From positions 1 to 49,563 of the forward strand of contig JAFQEM010000027.1 in assembly GCA_017399035.1 (NCBI GenBank): a stretch of DNA of 49,563 nt, in the 5' to 3' direction. Under the pieces are notes generated by a model, which had not been told where the DNA came from, made no database searches, and saw nothing but the letters and a program-made list of their open reading frames with translations. Each line of letters starts with the position of its first letter. Positions within the stretch are counted from its first letter, which is position 1. Made by a program: the position numbers and the translations under genes. This DNA is from Clostridia bacterium (GTDB lineage Bacteria > Bacillota > Clostridia > Christensenellales > Borkfalkiaceae). Shown piece by piece: positions 25,501 through 33,758 of this stretch.

Positions 25501-26074
25501 GCGCTTTCATCTCGTCGTAATCAATAACGTCAATCTTTGAAACTTCGTGGCTGGTTCTAAAACCGTCAAAGAAGTGCAAGAAAGGAACTTTTGATTTCAA
25601 GGTTGAAAGGTGTGAAACAAGCGCAAGGTCCATAACTTCTTGAACAGAGTTAGACGCTAGCATTGCAAAGCCCGTTTGACGGCACGCCATAACGTCTGCG
25701 TGGTCGCCGAAGATGTTGAGTGAGTGTGCTGCAAGAGCGCGCGCACTAACGTGGAAAACCGTGGGAAGAAGTTCGCCCGCAATTTTATACATATTCGGAA
25801 TCATCAAAAGCAAGCCTTGGCTTGCGGTATAAGTAGTGGTAAGCGCACCAGCGGTAAGTGAACCGTGAACTGCACCTGCCGCACCTGCTTCAGATTGCAT
25901 TTCTGCAAGGCGGAGTTTTTGTCCGAACATATTTACTCTGCCGTTTGCTGACCATTCGTCTGCAACTTCTGCCATAGGCGAAGAAGGGGTAATCGGGTAG
26001 ATTGCCGCTACTTCTGAAAAGGCATAGGCTACGTGGCTGGCGGCGGTATTGCCGTCAATAGTCAATTTTTTCAT
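22574..26074 (-). CDS. nifJ: Pyruvate:ferredoxin (flavodoxin) oxidoreductase
   Basis: 1166 residues, the full one-chain form. It decarboxylates pyruvate with CoA to acetyl-CoA and CO2, reducing ferredoxin; it is oxygen-sensitive and typical of anaerobes. Domains in order: pyrimidine-binding TPP domain (start, AYAFSEVAAIYPITPSSPMAE), domain II with the CoA region, a two-cluster ferredoxin domain (CIQCNQCSFVCPHAC and CMGCGVCADICP, about 690-760), the cluster-binding CAGCGETPY, and the TPP pyrophosphate site GGDGWAYDIGYGGLD with NTGGQASKSTPTG. All cluster cysteines I checked are present. It has its own promoter and terminator. Confidence 0.98.
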   Translation of the reverse strand: MKKLTIDGNTAASHVAYAFSEVAAIYPITPSSPMAEVADEWSANGRVNMFGQKLRLAEMQSEAGAAGAVHGSLTAGALTTTYTASQGLLLMIPNMYKIAGELLPTVFHVSARALAAHSLNIFGDHADVMACRQTGFAMLASNSVQEVMDLALVSHLSTLKSKVPFLHFFDGFRTSHEVSKIDVIDYDEMKALVDMKDIEDFRARALNPEHPVQKGTAQNSDIYFQNRETANKYYEATPAIVQEMMDKVSALTGRSYHLFDYIGAPDAENVVVLMGSGADAVEETINKMNKEGHKVGLLKVRLYRPFAIDYFVNALPKSVKKIAVLDRTKEAGSLGEPLYLDVCSALLEKGMSDIKVVGGRYGLGSKEFNPSMIYSVYKNLEQAEPKNHFTVGIYDDLTNTSLDFSEKYDAAPEGTISCKFWGLGSDGTVGANKNSIKIIGDHTDKYVQGYFFYDSKKSGGITVSHLRFGDTPIQSAYLIDAADFVQCSNPSYITRYNMTGDIKENGTFLFNTSAKNAEELENVLPAFVKRDIANKNINLYVIDAIKIAAELGLRGRTNTILQSAFFKVANIIPYEQAVDYMKKMAYKSFAKKGDAVVQMNYNAIDSAAANLVKVEVPESWKTIETGAPMAAVADNKYFKDIVHPILVLEGDKLPSSAFNADGSVPTGTTKYEKRGVAVLVPKWDASKCIQCNQCSFVCPHACLRPAVVSEGAEKPISFVTKPMIGNKGYEYRMQVSALDCMGCGVCADICPAKEKALTMVPLGSVVAEETVNYEYSETLPEVNVSACPGCKPTTVKGSQFNKPLFEFSGACAGCGETPYVKLVTQLFGDRMIVANATGCSSIYGGSAPTCPYTTNKQGKGPAWANSLFEDNAEFGYGMNLAMKARRAKIEEDMTSAMDKVADATKTAFETWLNDKEDAEKSKVASEMVKTALETETAEGLDYIKGNLDCLVKPSIWIFGGDGWAYDIGYGGLDHVLASGENVNVLVLDTEVYSNTGGQASKSTPTGSVAKFAAAGKRVKKKDLGMMAMSYGYVYVAQCSMGSNKQQLMNALVEAEKYDGPSLIICYAPCINHGINMMKSQDEEKKAVDCGYWQLYRYNPDLIDEGKNPFSLDSKEPTADYKAFLLGETRYASLMKARPELAEQLFEKTEQDSKLRLETYKNLAKKD

Positions 26075-26128
26075 TATATCAAGTCCTCCAAATTGAAAAT
26101 AGATTTGTAAATAATATTACCAAATGTT

Positions 26129-26157
26129 ATTATACATCTTAAAAGAAAAATAGTCAA
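26129..26157 (-). promoter_or_regulatory. nifJ promoter
   Basis: On the minus strand, TTGACT (26157-26152), 17-bp spacer, TATAAT (26134-26129). The start site would lie about 48 bases upstream of the nifJ ATG. Confidence 0.75.
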
Positions 26158-26250
26158 CGGCAAACGAAAAATTTTTTTACAAAAAAGTAATAAAATATTA
26201 TACGCGCGCACCCGTGAGAAAAGTTATAACAAATTTGATGCGCAGTTTAC

Positions 26251-26279
26251 TTGTAAAAAGGACAGTTTTTTGTTATAAT
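26251..26279 (+). promoter_or_regulatory. ecfA-ecfA'-ecfT-truA promoter
   Basis: TTGTAA (26251-26256), 17-bp spacer, TATAAT (26274-26279). The start would fall near 26286, about 26 bases before the first ATG. No riboswitch fits in so short a leader. Confidence 0.7.
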
Positions 26280-26311
26280 AATTTTATATGGCTAAAAAAA
26301 GGATGGCGTAA

Positions 26312-27145
26312 ATGGCAATACTTTCTTTGGAAAACGTAAGTTTTTCTTATGACAAACACTCTAATGCAGTAAAAGACGTTTCTCTATCCGTAGAAAAAGG
26401 GGAATACGTTGCTATTATCGGTCATAACGGAAGTGGAAAATCTACACTTGCAAAACTCTTTAACGGGCTTGTGTTGCCCGATAAAGGTAGCGTAATCGTA
26501 GACGGTTTTTCCACACTCAATAAAAAGGAAGTTTTTGAAATAAGAAAGCGCGTGGGTGTAGTTTTTCAAAATCCAGATAACCAACTGGTTGCCTCAATAG
26601 TTGAAGACGACGTTGCTTTCGGGCCTGAAAATTTAGGTATTAAAAGAGAAGAGATAGGTCAAAGGATAGAGTTTGCGCTTTCTGCCGTCGGTATGGAAAA
26701 ATTCCGCCACTCTTCGCCAACAAGACTTTCCGGCGGTCAAAAACAGCGTATTGCAATAGCGGGCGTGCTTGCGTTAAAACCGCAAATTTTGGTGCTTGAC
26801 GAATCAACTGCAATGCTTGACCCGCAGGGCAGAAAAGAAGTGCTAGAAGTTATAAAAAAACTTAACCAAGATAACGGCGTTACCGTTATTACCATTACGC
26901 ATTATATGGATGAAGTGGTTGACGCAGACAAAGTTTACGTTATAAACGACGGCAAAATTGCGCTTTGTGGAACGCCACAAGAAATATTTAATCAAAAAGA
27001 AGTGATAAAAGGTTTTGGTTTAGAGTTGCCGTTGTGCGCGGAAATTAGAGATAAACTTGCACGGCAAGGGGTAATTTTGCCAGACGGAATATTGACAAAA
27101 GAGAGGCTAGCGGAGGAACTATGCGCATTGAAACGGAAAAGTTAA
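26312..27145 (+). CDS. ecfA1: ECF transporter ATPase EcfA1
   Basis: 277 residues. Walker A GHNGSGKST (37-45), Q-loop FQNPDNQ, signature LSGGQKQRIAIAG and Walker B ILVLDESTAMLDPQG; Ser in the DES motif and the following Glu/Ser region are typical of EcfA1. With EcfA2 and EcfT it forms the shared energising module for vitamin and metal S-components encoded elsewhere. Its 3' end overlaps ecfA2 by 25 bases, indicating coupled translation. AAAAGGA precedes the ATG; an ATG at 26289 is excluded by a stop nine codons later. Confidence 0.95.
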   Translation: MAILSLENVSFSYDKHSNAVKDVSLSVEKGEYVAIIGHNGSGKSTLAKLFNGLVLPDKGSVIVDGFSTLNKKEVFEIRKRVGVVFQNPDNQLVASIVEDDVAFGPENLGIKREEIGQRIEFALSAVGMEKFRHSSPTRLSGGQKQRIAIAGVLALKPQILVLDESTAMLDPQGRKEVLEVIKKLNQDNGVTVITITHYMDEVVDADKVYVINDGKIALCGTPQEIFNQKEVIKGFGLELPLCAEIRDKLARQGVILPDGILTKERLAEELCALKRKS

Positions 27146-27993
27146 GTTATGCTTACGGTGAATCCAAAGCCCTTATGAACCTTGCACTAAAAGACGTTAC
27201 GCTCACGGTGGAAGAAGGGGAATTTTTTGGAATTATCGGGCAAACGGGCAGTGGAAAAACTACCTTCGTTCAGCATCTTAACGGACTTATAAAACTTAAA
27301 AAAAATTCGGGAAGTATAAAAATAGGCGAATTTGACCTTGGCGAAAAAAAGTGCGACTTTAAAAAGTTGCGCGCTCGTTTAGGTATGGTCTTTCAATATC
27401 CCGAATATCAACTTTTTGCAGAAACGGTTTTTGAAGACGTTGCGTTTGGCGTAAAGAATTTTATGCCCGAAACTTCGCCAGAACAAGTGGAAGTTATGGT
27501 TAAAGACGCGCTTGAAACTGTGGGGCTTAATTATTTAAAAGTAAAGGATAAGTCGCCCTTTGAACTTTCTGGCGGTCAAAAAAGAAGAGTGGCTATTGCA
27601 GGCGTTATAGTTACTAAACCCGAAGTTTTGGTTTTAGACGAACCAGTTGCAGGGCTTGACCCACAGGGTAAAAGAGAGTTTATAGCCTTACTTCACAAAC
27701 TTCATAAAAGTTTTGTTAAAACTATAATTTTAGTTTCGCACGATATGGATTTGGTTGCTGAAAACTGCACTCGCGCGGCTGTGTTTTCGCACGGGCAAAT
27801 AGTTGCGGTTGGAACGCCAAAAGAAATTTTTTCTAATGCCGAAAGCCTTGAACAAACGGGTCTAGATTTACCCTTGACCGCTTATTTAACTAATATGCTC
27901 AAACAGGCGGGGATTACGGCAGAAAACGATTACACGGTAGACGGCTTGATTAAGGCGATAGTAAGCGAAATAAATTGCGGGGGTGAAAGATGA
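27121..27993 (+). CDS. ecfA2: ECF transporter ATPase EcfA2
   Basis: 290 residues. Walker A GQTGSGKTT (40-48), Q-loop FQYPEYQLFAETV, signature LSGGQKRRVAIAG and Walker B VLVLDEPVAGLDPQG. The YPEYQLF block and the longer C-terminal domain are typical of the A' subunit. It pairs with EcfA1 as a heterodimer under EcfT. GGAGGA precedes the ATG, inside the end of ecfA1. The stop overlaps the ecfT start by four bases. Confidence 0.95.
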   Translation: MRIETEKLSYAYGESKALMNLALKDVTLTVEEGEFFGIIGQTGSGKTTFVQHLNGLIKLKKNSGSIKIGEFDLGEKKCDFKKLRARLGMVFQYPEYQLFAETVFEDVAFGVKNFMPETSPEQVEVMVKDALETVGLNYLKVKDKSPFELSGGQKRRVAIAGVIVTKPEVLVLDEPVAGLDPQGKREFIALLHKLHKSFVKTIILVSHDMDLVAENCTRAAVFSHGQIVAVGTPKEIFSNAESLEQTGLDLPLTAYLTNMLKQAGITAENDYTVDGLIKAIVSEINCGGER

Positions 27994-28811
27994 AAGACGT
28001 AACTTTCGGGCAATACTTTCCCGCAAAATCGTTCGTGCATAATATGGACGCAAGGGTTAAAATTTTAGCAGTTATTGCGTATATAGTAGCAGTGTTTTTA
28101 GTAAAAGCCTTTCACTTTTTGGGCTTTTTGGCGTGTTTTTTGTTTGTAATTATAGCAACCATATTTTCAAGAGTGCCTTTCTTAAAGGTTTTAAGAAGTA
28201 TTAAAGGAATTTTGTTTTTTATAATTTTATCCGCAATATTGCAAATATTTTTTAATGCAGACGGAAAAATTTTGTTAGAGTGGAAATTTATTAAAATTAC
28301 GGATAAAGGTTTACTCAACGCAGGTTTTATAGTGGCAAGAATATCTCTGATAGTTTTAGGGGCAAGTTTGCTTACGCTAACAACTTCCCCCGTAGAAATT
28401 GCCGACGGTATTGAAAGCCTTATGTACCCCTTAAAATGGATAAAATTCCCCGTGCACGAGTTTGCGCTTATAATGAGCATTGCGTTAAGGTTTATCCCCA
28501 CGCTACTTGATGAAACGGACAGAATTATAAAGGCGCAAAAGGCAAGGGGCGCAGACTTTGAAAGCGGTAATTTGTTTAAGCGTGCAAAGGCGCTTATTCC
28601 CGTGCTTATACCCTTACTTATAAGTTCGTTTAGGCGTGCCGACGAACTTGCCGACGCTATGGACGCGCGTTGTTATTCTGGCAGTAAAAACAGAACTAAA
28701 TATAAAAAAATGCGCCTTACTTGGCGTGATGCAGTTGCAACTGTGTTTATTGCAGGCTTAATAGTGGGCGTGGTGTTTTTGAATAAATTTTACTGGTTGT
28801 TGGTGGTGTAA
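27990..28811 (+). CDS. ecfT: ECF transporter transmembrane subunit EcfT
   Basis: 273 residues with membrane helices near 25-60, 65-85, 105-130 and 240-262. The two coupling motifs that bind the ATPases are visible as IIKAQKARGADFESG and ADAMDARCYSG (the Ala-Arg-Gly type, the second as ARC). It links S-components to the EcfA1/A2 pair. The ATG overlaps the ecfA2 stop (ATGA) and its own stop overlaps the truA start. Confidence 0.95.
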   Translation: MKDVTFGQYFPAKSFVHNMDARVKILAVIAYIVAVFLVKAFHFLGFLACFLFVIIATIFSRVPFLKVLRSIKGILFFIILSAILQIFFNADGKILLEWKFIKITDKGLLNAGFIVARISLIVLGASLLTLTTSPVEIADGIESLMYPLKWIKFPVHEFALIMSIALRFIPTLLDETDRIIKAQKARGADFESGNLFKRAKALIPVLIPLLISSFRRADELADAMDARCYSGSKNRTKYKKMRLTWRDAVATVFIAGLIVGVVFLNKFYWLLVV

Positions 28812-29545
28812 TGAAAGTTAAACTTACAGTCAGTTACGACGGCACTTCTTATTGCGGTTGGCAAGTGCAACCAAACGGAATTTCCGTTCAACAAGTTTTA
28901 GAAGATGCGCTAGAAAAGGTTACGGGCGTAAAAATAAAAACGGTGGGTAGTGGCAGAACGGATGCAGGCGTGCATGCAAAAGGGCAAGTGGTCGATTTTG
29001 AAACACCGTTTGAAAATATCCCTGCCGAAAAGTTTTATAAGGCGATAAACGTTTTTCTTCCATCAGACGTTAAGGTGATATCTAGTGAACGTGTGGACAA
29101 CGATTTTAGCGCAATAAAGAGCGCAAAAAGTAAAACGTATTCGTATTTTTGTTACTTATCTAGCGTAGAACTACCATTAAAAGAGCGTTATGCAGTTAAA
29201 ATAGACGGCAATATAGACGTTGAAAAAATGAAAGAAGTTGCGTTAATTTTAATCGGCGAACACGATTTTAAGTGTATGTGCGCGTCGGGCAGTTGCGTAA
29301 AAACAACCGTTCGCACCGTCTATTCAATAGATATAGATTACAACGGACAAGATTTGGTGTTTTCAGTTAAGGGCAACGGCTTTTTATATAATATGGTAAG
29401 AATTATGGTTGGCACGTTAATTGACGCTGGCAAAGGGAAAATTACCCTTGAACAGGTTAAAGAAATGCTATCTAGCGGAAAGCGTGCGCTAGGTGGAAAA
29501 ACCTTGCCTGCAAAAGGCTTATGCTTAATGGAAGTTGAATATTAA
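28811..29545 (+). CDS. truA: tRNA pseudouridine(38-40) synthase TruA
   Basis: 244 residues, family size. The catalytic aspartate is D51 in SGRTDAGVHAKGQV, and the family end GNGFLYNMVRIMVGTLIDAGKG is present. It converts uridines 38-40 in the anticodon arm. Its place directly after ecfT is conserved in Firmicutes, usually followed by rplM and rpsI. Those are absent here, so the operon stops at the palindrome that follows. Confidence 0.97.
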   Translation: MKVKLTVSYDGTSYCGWQVQPNGISVQQVLEDALEKVTGVKIKTVGSGRTDAGVHAKGQVVDFETPFENIPAEKFYKAINVFLPSDVKVISSERVDNDFSAIKSAKSKTYSYFCYLSSVELPLKERYAVKIDGNIDVEKMKEVALILIGEHDFKCMCASGSCVKTTVRTVYSIDIDYNGQDLVFSVKGNGFLYNMVRIMVGTLIDAGKGKITLEQVKEMLSSGKRALGGKTLPAKGLCLMEVEY

Positions 29546-29574
29546 ACAATTTTACAATAAACATTGATAAAAAA

Positions 29575-29610
29575 TTTAGGGCGGGGCGCAATTTTGCGCC
29601 CCGCCCTAAA
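29575..29610. terminator. Bidirectional terminator, GC-rich palindrome 1
   Basis: A 17-bp perfect stem: TTTAGGGCGGGGCGCAA, a two-base loop, and its complement. It stands between truA (plus) and the lipoprotein gene (minus). Its 26-base core is identical to that of the palindrome at 32314-32347. Confidence 0.88.
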
Positions 29611-29624
29611 AGGTTCATAAGTAA

Positions 29625-31403
29625 TTATTTTTTACAGTATTCAGTTATATTGTCAAAAAACACCTTATCTTTTATAATATCATATGCTTGTAAAAGAGTA
29701 TAATAACCGTAATTGATAGCAGTTTTATCGTTATTAGAAACGTTAATAATTACATTTTGAGTTAAACTGCTTTCATTTGCATTTTCAAAATCTTCTTCAA
29801 AGGTATCTGCATATTCTTCTTGAACAAAGAGCATAGGAACTTCGCAAGAAACTTTTTCGTACTCTTCTTTTTCAGTATTATAATTATAAAAATACATTGT
29901 CTTAAATTCTATATCAAATCTTCTTGACGCGGCTTTTTTTCCACCTAGAATACCAACTAATTTAGTATGTATTGTGTCGTTTGACCCATTTATATAAATT
30001 GTATCAGCATTAGTGCCGTTCATTTCATCAACTTTTTTAATAGAGTTTATACCGCTTACGTCATTTAAGGTGTACCATAAGGTATTATACGTTGCAGTCA
30101 TACCACTTATCGTAAGTTCTTCACGAACTTCCGTTCCTACTAGTTCTCCCGTGCTATTCAAATAAACTTCGCAATTTCTACTTACTGCAGTTGGGATAAA
30201 ATCGCCTTTAGTACCAATTAAAGTGGTATAGGTTGTATCCACCAGTATCATAGTGCTTGTTGCGGTTAGTGTTTTATCTCCCGCAACAATATATTCGTAC
30301 ATATACCCTAAAACTTGTTCTTCTTCTCTTACGAACTCAATCTGCACGGCAAGCGTATCTAAAACGTCCATTGCAATAAGTAAATTATTTTCTCCAACCG
30401 TATATTTTACCGCAGTATTGTTCGCTAATTGTACTTTCGCACCGTATGTGTGAGTTTCCGTGTCAGAGAATATTACAAGTTGTACCGATTTTACCGTAGC
30501 CGATAAAAGATATTGAGATTCCGTAAGCGTTATTGAAAAGGTTATTCCTGCAACGGTGCTTGAAAAACTTTTATAATTTTCTGGGTTGTTATCTAAAAAC
30601 TCGGTGTATAAGGTTTTTATTGTGTTCAATACTGAGTAAACTGGTTGAACGTAAGTTAAAGCCTTTTGGGTTTTATTTAACAAATCGTAAGCAACGCTCA
30701 ACTGTTTGCCTATGCCGTTGGTTGGCAACGAATACGTTTGAGTAAAGGTTTCATAGGTAGGCGCATTTGATAGTTGTTTATTTTCCGAAGAAAAAGATTC
30801 GGGAAGAAAAGACCAAGGGTCAGGGGCGCTACCAAAAGTTTCTATTACAGTTTGTGCTAAATTAGTTAAATTTAGTTTAACTTTGAAAGAGCAAGTATAT
30901 GTTTTTTCGTTGTAATTATTTCCAGATAAAACGATTTTTATATCGTAGTTTCCTACTGCTTTAACGCCGTTAATTTCGTTATCGTTAAGAAAAAATTTCG
31001 CCGTAACACCATTTGGTAAGGTGCCGTTAATTTTTGGTAAAAGATTTTCTCCACTATGTTTAACTTCTTGATTTTCTTCTACGCTTACGCCTGATATATC
31101 AATCTTATTTATGGTTAAAGTTGCAGTCAAAGTGAGAGTATGGTAACCTTTACCGCTAATCGTTGCTTTTGCGTTATAAACGCCTGCGTTTATTTGTGAA
31201 TTATTTTCGTAAGAAACGGTTACACTGCTTGGCAAATCGCCGTCAATCGTTATTGACTTTAAAGTCCCGTCATAATCAAAAGTCGAACTTGTAAAGGTTA
31301 TGCCAGTAATAGTTTCTTTTTCCTCGGGGGTACTGCACGCACAAAAACATAGCGAACAAAAGCACAATAAAAAACTTAAAACGAACAAAAGATATTTTTT
31401 CAT
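29625..31403 (-). CDS. Surface lipoprotein with MBG/Ig-like N-terminal domains
   Basis: 592 residues. The signal peptide (1-22) ends in a Cys-rich lipobox (SLCFCAC, modified Cys about 23), so the protein is anchored outside. Residues 33-100 and 103-178 are two MBG-type modules (FDYDGTLKSITIDGDLPSSVTVSYENN ... NAGVYNAKATISGKGYHTLT, and a second with the same NGTLPNGV ... VGNYDIKIVLSG plan). The remaining 400 residues are strand-rich and unassigned. MBG modules occur in bacterial surface proteins as spacers or binding units. The small membrane protein gene upstream (31424) is on the same strand 20 bases away. No enzymatic motif is visible. Confidence 0.82.
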   Translation of the reverse strand: MKKYLLFVLSFLLCFCSLCFCACSTPEEKETITGITFTSSTFDYDGTLKSITIDGDLPSSVTVSYENNSQINAGVYNAKATISGKGYHTLTLTATLTINKIDISGVSVEENQEVKHSGENLLPKINGTLPNGVTAKFFLNDNEINGVKAVGNYDIKIVLSGNNYNEKTYTCSFKVKLNLTNLAQTVIETFGSAPDPWSFLPESFSSENKQLSNAPTYETFTQTYSLPTNGIGKQLSVAYDLLNKTQKALTYVQPVYSVLNTIKTLYTEFLDNNPENYKSFSSTVAGITFSITLTESQYLLSATVKSVQLVIFSDTETHTYGAKVQLANNTAVKYTVGENNLLIAMDVLDTLAVQIEFVREEEQVLGYMYEYIVAGDKTLTATSTMILVDTTYTTLIGTKGDFIPTAVSRNCEVYLNSTGELVGTEVREELTISGMTATYNTLWYTLNDVSGINSIKKVDEMNGTNADTIYINGSNDTIHTKLVGILGGKKAASRRFDIEFKTMYFYNYNTEKEEYEKVSCEVPMLFVQEEYADTFEEDFENANESSLTQNVIINVSNNDKTAINYGYYTLLQAYDIIKDKVFFDNITEYCKK

Positions 31404-31423
31404 AATAATTCTCCTTATTTTTT

Positions 31424-31873
31424 TTATTTTTCGTTAATTTTTGCAACAAGAGTAAACGGAAAAGAAAAAACCGAATAGAACAAACAGAAGGCTAAACCTA
31501 ATAAAAAGAAAGCGATTGATAAAATTCCACTTAATATCCAAAGGGCAAGTTTTACGGTTAACAACCATAAAATACCGTCGATACTCAATTCGAATATAAA
31601 ACCGAACGGCCAAGTGAAAGAACGGCAGAAGAAAAAGAAAATATCTGTAATGTGTCCCATCCAAAACATTTGAGATGAAAAAGTAAAAGAACAAACGGAT
31701 AAAACAACAGCACCGATAAGCGATTCGCTAGATGGTTTCAAAAAATACGCAGTAAAGAAAATTGCCATACAAATTGCGCATATTATTCCTCCCCACATAA
31801 GTCCGTTTTTCAATTCTTTTCTTGTTTGTGAAACGTATTTAGTTTCAGTTGCTTGTAAGATGTCGTTTTGCAT
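31424..31873 (-). CDS. Small polytopic membrane protein
   Basis: 149 residues with four hydrophobic stretches (about 25-45, 52-72, 78-98 and 105-142) and a charged N-terminus. GGAGGGAG lies before the ATG. It is the first gene of a two-gene unit with the MBG lipoprotein and is divergent from the XRE regulator at 31991. It may be a channel, an assembly factor or a sensor for the lipoprotein; I see no family signature. Confidence 0.65.
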   Translation of the reverse strand: MQNDILQATETKYVSQTRKELKNGLMWGGIICAICMAIFFTAYFLKPSSESLIGAVVLSVCSFTFSSQMFWMGHITDIFFFFCRSFTWPFGFIFELSIDGILWLLTVKLALWILSGILSIAFFLLGLAFCLFYSVFSFPFTLVAKINEK

Positions 31874-31990
31874 AAACTCCCTCCAAAAATAGAATACTAG
31901 TTAAACAACATTATAACAAATAGAAATCTAATTTGCAAACAAAATTCTAATAAATACTATTAAAATAGTTAAAAAGCGTGGGGGAAATAT

Positions 31991-32308
31991 ATGCTTGCGA
32001 GAAATATTAAAGAATTAAGAATTGAAAAGGGATATACACAGGCACAACTTGCCGAGCAAATAGGGGTTACTCAAGGGGCGGTATATTTTTGGGAAAAGGG
32101 GATAAACGAACCTACCGCAGGATATTTGATTAAAATGGCACGTATTTTTGGAACTACCGTTGATGAATTATTATCTTTCGAAAGTGTAGAAAAAAGAGAA
32201 GTTTTTACAAAGTCGTCGCAGATGAACACATATTTTAATAGAATAACGGATAAACAACAAGAGTTGCTTATAGATTTGGCTAAAGAGTTTTCAAAACAAA
32301 ATGGATAA
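31991..32308 (+). CDS. XRE-family helix-turn-helix regulator
   Basis: 105 residues. Residues 5-60 form the HTH (KELRIEKGYTQAQLAEQIGVTQGAVYFWEKG), followed by the common TTVDELLSF motif and a 40-residue tail that may dimerise. GGGGGAA precedes the start. It is divergent from the membrane protein/lipoprotein pair, with 117 bases between, and is probably their regulator. Confidence 0.9.
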   Translation: MLARNIKELRIEKGYTQAQLAEQIGVTQGAVYFWEKGINEPTAGYLIKMARIFGTTVDELLSFESVEKREVFTKSSQMNTYFNRITDKQQELLIDLAKEFSKQNG

Positions 32309-32313
32309 TAAAC

Positions 32314-32347
32314 AAGTGGCGGGGCGCAATTTTGCGCCCCGCCACTT
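32314..32347. terminator. Bidirectional terminator, GC-rich palindrome 2
   Basis: A 16-bp perfect stem: AAGTGGCGGGGCGCAA and its complement around a two-base loop. It lies between the XRE gene (plus) and the amidohydrolase (minus) and shares its whole inner core with the palindrome at 29575-29610. Confidence 0.88.
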
Positions 32348-32370
32348 AAATTTTAAATGATATACTATTT

Positions 32371-33705
32371 TTATAGTCTTATTTCTGCTTTGCCGTCTAA
32401 ATAAGTTATTCTGTCCCCGTCAGATTCTAGTGAGTCCATATATTCAAGATATGCTTTGATGCTCGGGAATCTTGGCGTATGTTCGCTTACTATTTTTTTA
32501 GCAAGCGTTGCGCCGTCTGAAAGCAACGTATAGAGCATTGAAAGTTGCCACTTTGCGCTGTTTACGCAAGCGTTTATCGGGTCAACTATATAATAGTCGT
32601 TGCCGTGCCCAGTTCCTTTTGCGCCTTTTGCGTAAGGGTGAACGACAGGCATAACGCAAGAAAGGTCGCCCATATCGGTACTGCCCGAACTAAATTCAGG
32701 CTTTTCAAAAAATTCTTCGTCGGGGAAAACTTTTTTGAATGCGTTTTTAGCAAGAGCAAGCATATTTTTATCGTTGATATGTGGCGCATAACCTGCTTTA
32801 TCTACAATTTCAATATTATTGCCAAGCGATAACGCCGCACCTATAAGCGCTTGATTTATGCGCTTATTAGTGTCTGCCATTGCCTCAAAACTCTTTCCAC
32901 GAATATAAGTTTCTATAACTGCCGTTTCGGGTATAGCGTTTACCATTGCGCCACCGTTAGTCATAATAGGGTGGAAACGAAGAATATCTTTTTCTTGGAA
33001 AGTTTCTCTTAAAGCGTTACAAGCGTTTATACCGCAAGTTGCTGCGTAAAGTGCGTTTTTGCCTAGATGTGGGCTACCGCCAGCGTGCGCCGCTTTGCCT
33101 TTATAGATTATACGCTTTGCCATACAACCCACAGCGCCGGGAACGGAACTGAAAGTTTCTGAATTAGTGGTATGTACCATAAAAGCAAGGTCAACGTCGT
33201 CAAAATATCCGCGGTGCATAAACTCGGGTTTTCCGCCAAAATATTTGATTTTACCTTCTTCCATAAGTTTAGTGCGGTATTCAATTTCTAAAAGTTCTTC
33301 GGCAGGAACTGCGCAAAGTTTAATTTTACCACTCAAACCGTCAAGGGCGTTTGGTTCTTTAAGAACCGCTGCGATACCTAAAAGGGCTGCGCATTGCGCG
33401 TTATGACCGCAACTGTGAACTGCGCCCGTTACAGGGTCGCTTTCAGGGTGTGAAGGGCAGATGATAGAGTCAAGTTCGCCCAAAATCAAAAGGGTAGGAC
33501 CTTCTCTGCCTGTGTCAATGGTGGTGTAAAAACCAGTTATACCGTCTGCAAAGGTCAGTTGGTAACCAAGTTCAGCAAACTTTTCTGCAAGATATTTAGA
33601 AGTCTTAACTTCTTTATAACCCGTTTCGGGATTTTTCCAAATATACCGCTCTGCGTCAAGTATAAGTTGTTTATGTTTGTCTACTAAAGATATTAAACGT
33701 TCCAT
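32371..33705 (-). CDS. M20D-family amidohydrolase (AbgB-like)
   Basis: 444 residues. The M20 metal-binding block is CGHNAQCAALLG (about 98-109) with VPAEE (about 134-138) as the catalytic Glu region, HTTNSE and KAAHAGGSPHLGKNALYA in the dimerisation lid, and STDMGDLSCVMP near the end. This is the M20D group that removes acyl or aminobenzoyl groups from amino acids or peptides; the AbgB-like branch cuts p-aminobenzoyl-glutamate. The substrate is uncertain. It stands alone with its own ribosome site (AAGGAG). Confidence 0.9.
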   Translation of the reverse strand: MERLISLVDKHKQLILDAERYIWKNPETGYKEVKTSKYLAEKFAELGYQLTFADGITGFYTTIDTGREGPTLLILGELDSIICPSHPESDPVTGAVHSCGHNAQCAALLGIAAVLKEPNALDGLSGKIKLCAVPAEELLEIEYRTKLMEEGKIKYFGGKPEFMHRGYFDDVDLAFMVHTTNSETFSSVPGAVGCMAKRIIYKGKAAHAGGSPHLGKNALYAATCGINACNALRETFQEKDILRFHPIMTNGGAMVNAIPETAVIETYIRGKSFEAMADTNKRINQALIGAALSLGNNIEIVDKAGYAPHINDKNMLALAKNAFKKVFPDEEFFEKPEFSSGSTDMGDLSCVMPVVHPYAKGAKGTGHGNDYYIVDPINACVNSAKWQLSMLYTLLSDGATLAKKIVSEHTPRFPSIKAYLEYMDSLESDGDRITYLDGKAEIRL

Positions 33706-33758
33706 ATTTTTAACTCCTTAAAATTTTTATAAAATAATTTGTTTTATCGCAGTTGTTT

